Source: Trachelipus rathkii
Taxonomy: Eukaryota > Arthropoda > Malacostraca > Isopoda > Trachelipodidae
NCBI GenBank assembly: GCA_015478945.1
Contig: JABUQX010088095.1
Coordinates: 1-17,500 of the forward strand
DNA length: 17,500 nt
Reading direction: 5' to 3'
The notes under the pieces are model-generated. The model saw only the letters and a list, made by a program, of their open reading frames with translations. It did not search any database and was not told the DNA's origin. Positions 9,310-17,500 of the stretch are shown here, piece after piece. The position numbers and the translations under genes are program-made. The first letter of the stretch is position 1, and each line of letters begins with the position of its first letter.

Positions 9310-9386
<77 letters not shown>

Positions 9387-9433
9387 TATATATATTATAA
9401 CAATATATATAATATATAATTAATTATATATAT

Positions 9434-9482
<49 letters not shown>

Positions 9483-9572
9483 CTATATATATATATATAT
9501 AGTATATATATATATATATATTACGGTTATATATAAAATATATATAGTATATTATATAATATATAATATATA

Positions 9573-9637
<65 letters not shown>
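8986..9637. repeat. Long TA-rich satellite tract
   Basis: About 650 bases of nearly pure A and T. There are long uninterrupted alternating runs near 9311-9380 and 9580-9637, with a less regular stretch at 9160-9310. Interruptions are mostly single-base slips. Frames made of Tyr and Ile (for example 9027-9221) are artefacts of the repeat. Length in the assembly should be treated as approximate because such tracts collapse easily. Confidence 0.95.
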
Positions 9638-9639
<2 letters not shown>

Positions 9640-9727
9640 AAGTTACTTAAAGCCCACACGGAACGGGAGGTCGGATAAAAAAAAAAAATTTTCCGTATCC
9701 TCTATGATGATTTTTTTTCCCTATGTA

Positions 9728-10001
9728 CTAGGGGTGAAATGAGGTTAGGTGAGGTTAGGTTAGGTTAAGTTAGGTTAGGTTAGGTCACTCCTAGGAAAAT
9801 TCTTTTTTTTTTCATTTCATATAAAACAAAGGTTTCGTTACCCTTCCAAATTCATTTTCTTTCTTTTCCGTTTTCTTTTGACCGCAAGACATATTAACAA
9901 ACAATACATATTCCATTAACAATTTCGCAGCGCAAACTAGAACACAAAATAAACAATAAAATATTTTTTTTTTGGTTTAATAGTATTCATTTCACCCTTA
10001 G
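9728..10001. mobile_element. Possible 274-bp element with 15-bp inverted ends
   Basis: The left end CTAGGGGTGAAATGA (9728-9742) and the reverse complement of the right end (9987-10001, CTAAGGGTGAAATGA) match at 14 of 15 bases. The interior has no coding capacity, which fits a MITE-like non-autonomous DNA element. I cannot see a target-site duplication at the junctions, and no superfamily can be named. The TTAGG run begins directly inside the left end. The inverted ends alone could arise by chance in sequence this AT-rich, although their GGGTG core is unusual for the neighbourhood. Confidence 0.4.
9741..9785 (+). repeat. Interstitial TTAGG telomere-like repeat
   Basis: Nine pentamer-length steps of GGTTA type over 45 bases, with two variant steps (a GTGAGG interruption and one TTAAG). 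TTAGG is the ancestral telomere repeat of arthropods. A degenerate 45-base run next to other unique sequence is an interstitial trace, not a chromosome end. Confidence 0.8.
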
Positions 10002-10080
10002 AAATGTTTAATTTTAATTATACTTTAGTTTTATATTCAGTAAATTTATTAATTTATAGTATTTTCGTGTGGGCGTTAAG

Positions 10081-10082
<2 letters not shown>

Positions 10083-10117
<35 letters not shown>

Positions 10118-10240
10118 TATATATATATATATTATATATATATAATATATATATATAATATAAGATTTTATAATATATATAATATATATATATATTATAT
10201 ATATATATTATATATATATATATATATTATTATATATATA
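10083..10240. repeat. TA-rich microsatellite
   Basis: About 158 bases of alternating TA, broken by TAAGATTTTA near 10160. The plus-strand frame 10004-10294 that spans it is mainly Tyr and Ile and is not a gene. Confidence 0.95.
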
Positions 10241-10476
10241 AAGTTATCCCAAATTTTGAAATTAAAATATGGCTGTTATATAAATATAGGTTAGCTATTT
10301 GAGAATATGTTTTATTATTGTAAAATTAACAAAAATAAATTGTAGTATTTTTCAGTTTTAAATGTTATATTAAATTTTTGGAATAACCAAAATTACAATA
10401 TGAACTATTAAATATGGTAGATTAATGTTTGATGTCTTATTTATGGGTGTATTGCACCTAATGAAAATTATACAAT

Positions 10477-10481
<5 letters not shown>
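10241..10481. other. AT-rich spacer, no gene
   Basis: No reading frame, RNA gene or repeat is visible between the TA and CT microsatellites. Confidence 0.5.

Positions 10482-10555
<74 letters not shown>
10482..10555. repeat. (CT)37 microsatellite, uninterrupted
   Basis: A perfect dinucleotide run of about 74 bases. Its purity contrasts with the TA tracts and implies recent expansion or active slippage. Homopurine-homopyrimidine runs with mirror symmetry can form triplex (H-DNA) structures. The minus-strand frame with alternating Glu and Arg (10468-10689) is a by-product. Confidence 0.97.
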
Positions 10556-10557
<2 letters not shown>

Positions 10558-10951
10558 AAGCAGTTGTGATCCGGAGTCGGTTCGGTAAACCTTTTTAGTT
10601 AATTCTGTAACTGTGTGAATAAACTGGAAAGCAAACTGGCAGCTAACCTTTATGACAAAGCAGAGAACTGATTGGTAAAATATTGGCAACTCGCACTGTT
10701 TAAAAGTATTTTACATTAAAAAATGAAAGAAAAGAAAACCTTTTGAATAATGACAAAGTTAAAATGTGAAGACCAATTTTAATTTCGATTTAACTTTCCA
10801 TTGAATGTTTTCACTTTTCACAGATTTGTTCATAGTTCAGTGAACCATAAAACGAATGTATTTATTTATTTCTAAGAATCAGATTTATTGAATCAAAACT
10901 ATTATAAAACTTTAAACGTTTAAAATCTACATGCAATATCATATGTAATTC
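10556..10951. other. AT-rich spacer, no gene
   Basis: A slightly less AT-rich stretch at 10556-10640 follows the CT run. No frame, splice-flanked exon or repeat can be supported. Confidence 0.5.
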
Positions 10952-11111
<160 letters not shown>

Positions 11112-11193
11112 TTGTTTCTTATTGTTCTATTTATTAATATGTATTATTATTGTTCTAATATTATTATAGTTATTATGTATTATTTATTATTCA

Positions 11194-12554
<1,361 letters not shown>

Positions 12555-13530
12555 TAATAATGTTAATTAATAATTAATAGATATTAAAATTATAAATTAT
12601 TATCATTATTAATAATTACATATAATATTTTGATAAATATATATTATATTTAATAATTAATAATATAATGAATATATGTATCGAATAATTTGAATGTATA
12701 TAATGAATATGAATTAATATATGTATATATATTGATATTATTCTGAATAATATTTAAATATATTAATTAATATAAAAAAATTAATAATTATAACTTAATT
12801 GAAATAGTTATTTATGATAATTAATAATTATATAATTGTTTTGTACTTAATATGTAATAATATAATTGTTAAATTAGTCTAATTTTTAAATAAATTTGAA
12901 TATAATAATAATAATAATAATTATTAATATAATAAATATATAAAGAATAATAATTAATTAGATAAATAGATTTATAATTATAATTATTTGAAAAATGTTA
13001 ATTATTATTAATTAAATATCTGAAGAAGTTAAAAAAATCATATGTAAATGAGTGATAATTAGTATATAGATAAATATAGTAATAATAATATAATTAATAA
13101 TAATAATTAATATGTTATATGTTAATAATAATGATAAAAATATATATGAGTATATAATGAATAATTATATATTATATATAATAATATTATAATATAATAT
13201 ATATTAATTATATATATTTATATAATATAATATATAATTTATATTGATTTATATATATAATAATAAAGCAAAAAATAATAATTATGAAAATTACTTATTA
13301 ATATAATAATAATAAATAGATATAATATTAATATACAACATAATTAATTATATATAAGGACCTATAATAATAATGAATATATAATAATAATAATAGTATA
13401 TATAATGATATTAGTATATGAATATAATATGAATAAGATAATATATATAATAAAAATGAATATGGATAATATAATTGATAGATTATCTAGTATTATATAT
13501 ATCATAATTAGATGAATAATGGTGTTTTGA
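12555..13530. repeat. AT-only low-complexity domain
   Basis: Nearly a kilobase composed of shuffled TAATTA, ATAATA and TATATA words with very few G or C bases. Unlike the TA and TTA tracts it has no fixed period. It resembles a decayed mixture of AT microsatellites. Such sequence can act as a DNA-unwinding or matrix-attachment element, but nothing here tests that. Confidence 0.75.
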
Positions 13531-14556
13531 CATGAATAATCAAGTATAATGATAATAGGATAATTAAATTTAAGTTTGGATTTTGAGACTCGGAACTGGG
13601 TTCTTGATGATGGATTGAAGGCAAATATAATATTCTGAGTTTCGGAAATATTATTATCCTTTAAAAATTTTGAATGAGTTTATATACCACAAAGAATTTG
13701 GAAAGTATTCTTAAAAAACTAGTTTTTGGGATATAGGTATAATATCTTAGAGTTATACCAGGGTAAATGATGGTTTGTTCTTGGTCTATGAATTATATTG
13801 TGTGACTGCTCTTCCAAAATGTTTCTGTTGAGTGATAGCTGTGAAACTGATTAAATTTAAGAGAGTAATCCAACAAAAATTTATTAATAAATAATGTAAC
13901 TAATAGATCTTTTGTGTTGTCTTTCCCTCTCTTTAATACTTATTCTTAATTATTCTATGTGAGATAAAACTTTTGTGCCACTAGATTGATAGACAATTCA
14001 ATGGGAAAAAAAGTCAAAATAAACAGTTGGACTATACGTATGTAATAAATATATCTGAATATTTAAACAATGGACTAGTTTATGTTATATGTGATATTCG
14101 TTTAATAAAGGAAGGTTGGAAAATTAAATTTTAAATAATATCTTTATAGAATTAATAGATTTTATTTTAGTTGAGTGAGTTAATATGAATTTTTAAGATG
14201 CCTTTTATTGCTCGAGTGAGTTGAACTTTGAATAAATTTCAATCACCCAGAGCTCTCATTATGAAATAATAGTTTATTTGATTATTTTTGTCTTGGGGTA
14301 ATAAGTTTAGGTTTTGGAGTCGCGCGTTTTATCAAATAGATGTTCGATTGGTTACAGTTCATTTTGTTTTCATAACAGTCGTAGATTAACCACCTAATCT
14401 TACTTAATATAGATTATACTGTAGGTATTTGTTTCCTTTGTGCTACTGACAAAATCCCGCAGTTCCATTCGTGTCTGCAAGATGTGAGTAAATCTCATTA
14501 TTTGGTCTATGTTTTTTTGTTTGTTGATTTTGTGTGTTTATAAATTTTTTGTACAT

Positions 14557-14573
14557 CGTGTTTGACAAACACG
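14557..14573. repeat. Perfect 17-bp palindrome
   Basis: CGTGTTTG, one central A, then CAAACACG: eight paired bases on each side. It could be a dyad binding site for a dimeric factor or chance. There is no neighbouring gene to give it context. Confidence 0.55.
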
Positions 14574-14675
14574 CATTTTTTGATGTGGTGAGATATTCCA
14601 ACATTGCAGTTTAGTTTTTTGTTAGGGTTATTTCATCATTTTAATGTAATACATATAGGTGAGAATGTTTGGTAT

Positions 14676-14702
14676 CTAGATCTTTTCTTCCTTGAGATCT
14701 AG
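14676..14702. repeat. Hairpin with 8-bp perfect stem
   Basis: CTAGATCT at 14676-14683 and AGATCTAG at 14695-14702 enclose an 11-base pyrimidine-rich loop. No U-run or coding context suggests a role. Confidence 0.55.
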
Positions 14703-16713
14703 TTACTTTTCTTAATTACGCGCACATCTACAACTTTCCGCTATGGCGCCGAGTTGTTAGATGCCAGAGTGTCTTTCAATATTGGCATTAGGTCGGTATG
14801 CTAGGCCTGTTAGATCATCTGTAATTGAAGGTGTGCTTAGGTGTTTTCTGCTATGAAGTAATTATAAGTTGCTTCAATTATAATTGCTTTATAATTGATT
14901 GTATTTGATCTGTTAATTTCTATCATAATGTGCTTATGGTTGCTAGCTGCAAGCTTGGAACCTGATACATAAGAAATGTGAGATTATTAATAGCAAATTA
15001 CGCGTCAAATGCCTTATCTTTTATTATCGTATCTTGGTGTTTTTATCAGAAAGAATATTGTTGAGGAATATTTCAGAGCTAGATGTATAAAAGCATTACT
15101 ATGCTATGAGTGATTGTCAAGCATTTTGAGCTAAAAGACAGATCTCATTAAAAACTCTTTTAGAATATATAAATATGTTTTTAATTCATTGATTACGTTA
15201 TATATAATGTTGTAGTGTTATTGTTAGTGATGTTTATTGTATTATACAATTGATGGTGATTTTTTTTATATTGTGTTCTAACTGTGATAAACCACTTTAT
15301 AATAACGAGCTCCGCTCTGGCATTACATTATAAGAGGTTTCATTATTTATTTCGGTCAATAGATTTTTAGTGGAGGGCATGATGTCCCTATCAATTTCAT
15401 TGCGCCACGAGTGAGCCTACCCTTGTCCCCCCTGTCCTTACTGTCCCTCGCCCTCTTGTGTACCACTCTTAGCATACTCGTCCTCATATATTAATAAGTT
15501 TTATTTTTTTTTATAGAGTTGATTAGTTATTATACTTTATTAATACCTTAAATATAATATAGAATTTATATAACATTTGGACGTTTGGTGAAAAGAGTAT
15601 AATGATATAAAATTATCTACTACGAAATTTATTATGTGAGTATATGAGATGGGTGAGGAGGGCACATGGATTCCTAAGAATAAGCACAGGATCTAATATA
15701 GGAATATCACTAGATATTATGGCAGGTTGACTTATATTTTTTATTTATGACTACTAGTATTAAGTCAGTGTATCACTACCATTTGTACTCTCGGTGAGTG
15801 CCTCTCTCCTGAGATAGAGTGTAAATTGTTTGAGATTATGAATATGTCTAATTTTCGAATGTCCTGATCTTCTCTAACCATTATTTTTTGGCATCCAGTG
15901 ATTAATATTTTGATATGAGATAGTGGTACCTGGAGAGTATTATTAGTGAGTCATAGTGAGAGTAATCTTTCCTAAAAGCGATTGATCATATTTGTGTTTG
16001 AAATAATTAATTTAATGTAAGACTAAATTGGATTCATAGTTATTATTCAAACTCGCTTTCATACTCTGTTTTTATAACTTTAGTGTGACATATACTAAAG
16101 ACGACACAAGTGAAACTTAGAGACCTTAATGACATTTGTTAATCATTTCAGAGGTCACAAACCATTATGAGCAACACACTCTGCTCATATTCATTAGTAA
16201 AAAGTATGTTATTAATCTTTAAGTTTTAAAAGTTTTCTTCAACAAATGTAATTTCAACCACTATTATACAAAATTTCAGTTTTTTTATAAAAATAAAAAT
16301 ATTTTGTGTTTATATCTAAAAGATTCCAAATCTTTTCCTTAGAAAAAAAAACTTTTAATAAAAAAAATATCAATAAAATCAATTTTACTACTTCTGCAAA
16401 TTTCTTCAAATGAAATGCATAAATAATATCAAATAAATAACTAAATTTCACTTCAAACTCAACACAAGACCTGAAGCAACGATAAAAATTTTGAAATTAA
16501 GAAATATGAATTTAGATTTTAATTTGTCAAGAAATTTATAGTAATATTTAAAATCGGAGAAATCTATGAGAATTTTTGAAAATCTTTAAATATTTCAAAA
16601 ATTATTAAAATTTACAAAATAATTTTATTTTAATATTTTAACTTTTGCCAAAAAGGGTAACTCCCATTATATAACTAATATAAATATATTATTTTATGTA
16701 TTAGGTTAAATAG

Positions 16714-16715
<2 letters not shown>

Positions 16716-16749
<34 letters not shown>

Positions 16750-16813
16750 TATTAAATATATAATTATATATATATATTATATATATATATATATATATAA
16801 TATATATATAATA
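16716..16813. repeat. TA-rich microsatellite
   Basis: About 98 bases in two alternating blocks separated by AAACTTATTAAATATATAATT. It ends next to a 12-base palindrome GGGTGTTCACCC at 16815-16826. Confidence 0.93.
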
Positions 16814-17000
16814 GGGGTGTTCACCCATAAATACTTAATAGAAGATTCAGAATTTTGTTCAATGCTGTTGCGTACACGTCTCCAAACTACTAAAAAAGTA
16901 AAAATTTAATCTGCAGCTTAAATTTGTTTAATTAATTGTGAAATTCAAAAAATTATTTTATATTTAATAGCTTTAAAACTATTTTTTATTTTTTCACAGA

Positions 17001-17058
17001 ATTTGTATTAGTATTGGTAACTATTTATTATTTGTATTTGTATTGGTAACTATTTATT
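17001..17058 (+). repeat. 29-bp direct tandem duplication
   Basis: Two copies, 17001-17029 and 17030-17058, differ at one base (TTAGTATT against TTTGTATT) and share GTATTGGTAACTATTTATT. The near identity implies a recent duplication. Confidence 0.9.
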
Positions 17059-17500
17059 ATATAATAATTATTCCCTTTGTTTTTTGATGTTTTTTGATAA
17101 ATTTTGAAAAAAAATTTTTCAGATAACTTTCGTGACATTTTAATAATTTAAAAAGAAATTAAAGGTGATAAATTTATTAACAAAAAGAATAAAGCTTGAA
17201 TGGGAATATACATACAAGGACTAACATAACCTAACCTAAACTCAACTTCCCATGTTCTTCCTCCGAAGCCTTTCACATACATTTGTTTCTAACCATTTGA
17301 ATGCGTGACTGAAAAGAACTCACGTTTCTTTTCCGGCCGAGGTTGGAGATTCATTTTAATGAATACGATTAGGAATCGATTCATAGACACCTCGTTTGCT
17401 TGCCAAAGTGAAGAGCTATATCCAATTACTATTTATTTAGTAACATAGTTTAGTAAAGTAACTATAATACTTTTTTGCATCCCTTTTGTGTTATTCTTTC
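17059..17500. other. Mixed sequence to window end, no gene
   Basis: AT-rich to about 17200, then a GC-richer part. It includes ACCTAACCTAA near 17227-17237, which is two steps of the TTAGG repeat in reverse orientation. No reading frame is supported, although a gene could begin beyond the window. Confidence 0.45.

Larger units (their letters stand above)
13531..16715. other. AT-rich single-copy-looking sequence, no gene identified
   Basis: About 3.2 kb with base composition closer to ordinary intergenic or intronic DNA than the tracts around it. No frame reaches a convincing length; the 65-codon minus frame at 16254-16451 is Lys/Phe/Leu-rich and has no motif. Small inverted repeats occur at 14557-14573, 14676-14702 and 14761-14788, and a C-rich patch at 15381-15485. 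Short exons of a gene with long introns cannot be excluded from sequence alone. Confidence 0.5.

Noticed and set aside
9741..9785. True chromosome end
   Set aside because: The TTAGG run is short and degenerate and is followed by more than 7 kb of ordinary sequence on one side and repeats on the other.
10468..10689. Minus-strand frame with a Glu-Arg repeat
   Set aside because: Translation of the (CT)37 microsatellite.
14468..14490. Possible 5-prime splice site (GTGAGTAA) after a short GC-richer stretch
   Set aside because: No open upstream exon with a matching acceptor and no coding signal could be found.

Overview
This is an animal nuclear window, most likely from an arthropod and probably a decapod crustacean. 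The evidence is dense long (TA)n, (CT)n/(GA)n and (TTA)n microsatellites, a short run of the arthropod telomere pentamer TTAGG, and a minus-strand remnant of a LINE reverse transcriptase whose residual protein motifs resemble elements common in crustacean genomes. The taxon is an inference. I find no intact protein-coding gene, no tRNA or rRNA, no CRISPR array and no operon. The open frames of 60 or more codons are explained by simple repeats (poly-Tyr/Ile, Glu-Arg, Gly-Ser/Asp runs), by transposon debris, or by chance in AT-rich sequence.

Layout. 1-720: AT-rich flank ending in a TA tract. 721-1080 and 8606-8985: two diverged arms of one inverted repeat that bound about 8.3 kb. Between them lie an AT/homopolymer-rich stretch (1160-1904), several diverged copies of an unclassified dispersed repeat (about 1960-3335, with a short piece near 4290), a decayed LINE reverse transcriptase on the minus strand (about 4340-4880), a TA tract (4891-5174), and a roughly 3 kb tandem array of about 19 units averaging 156 bp (about 5258-8282). 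Each array unit alternates a CpG-rich (CTCCGG)-type block with an A/T-tract block. 8986-9637: a very long TA-rich satellite. 9638-10082: a non-repetitive spacer with an interstitial TTAGG run inside a possible 274-bp short-inverted-repeat element. 10083-11297: TA, CT and TTA microsatellites separated by AT-rich spacers. 11298-12554: AT-rich sequence without a gene. 12555-13530: nearly pure A/T low-complexity sequence. 13530-17500: AT-rich, mostly single-copy-looking sequence with a few small palindromes, a C-rich patch, one TA tract and a 29-bp duplication.

Nothing here reads as genes acting together. The interest is architectural: a large inverted repeat enclosing retrotransposon debris and a composite satellite with a near-nucleosomal period and signs of trimeric higher-order structure. 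Many units differ by homopolymer length or single-base indels. Those could be real decay or uncorrected long-read errors, so frameshift claims are hedged.
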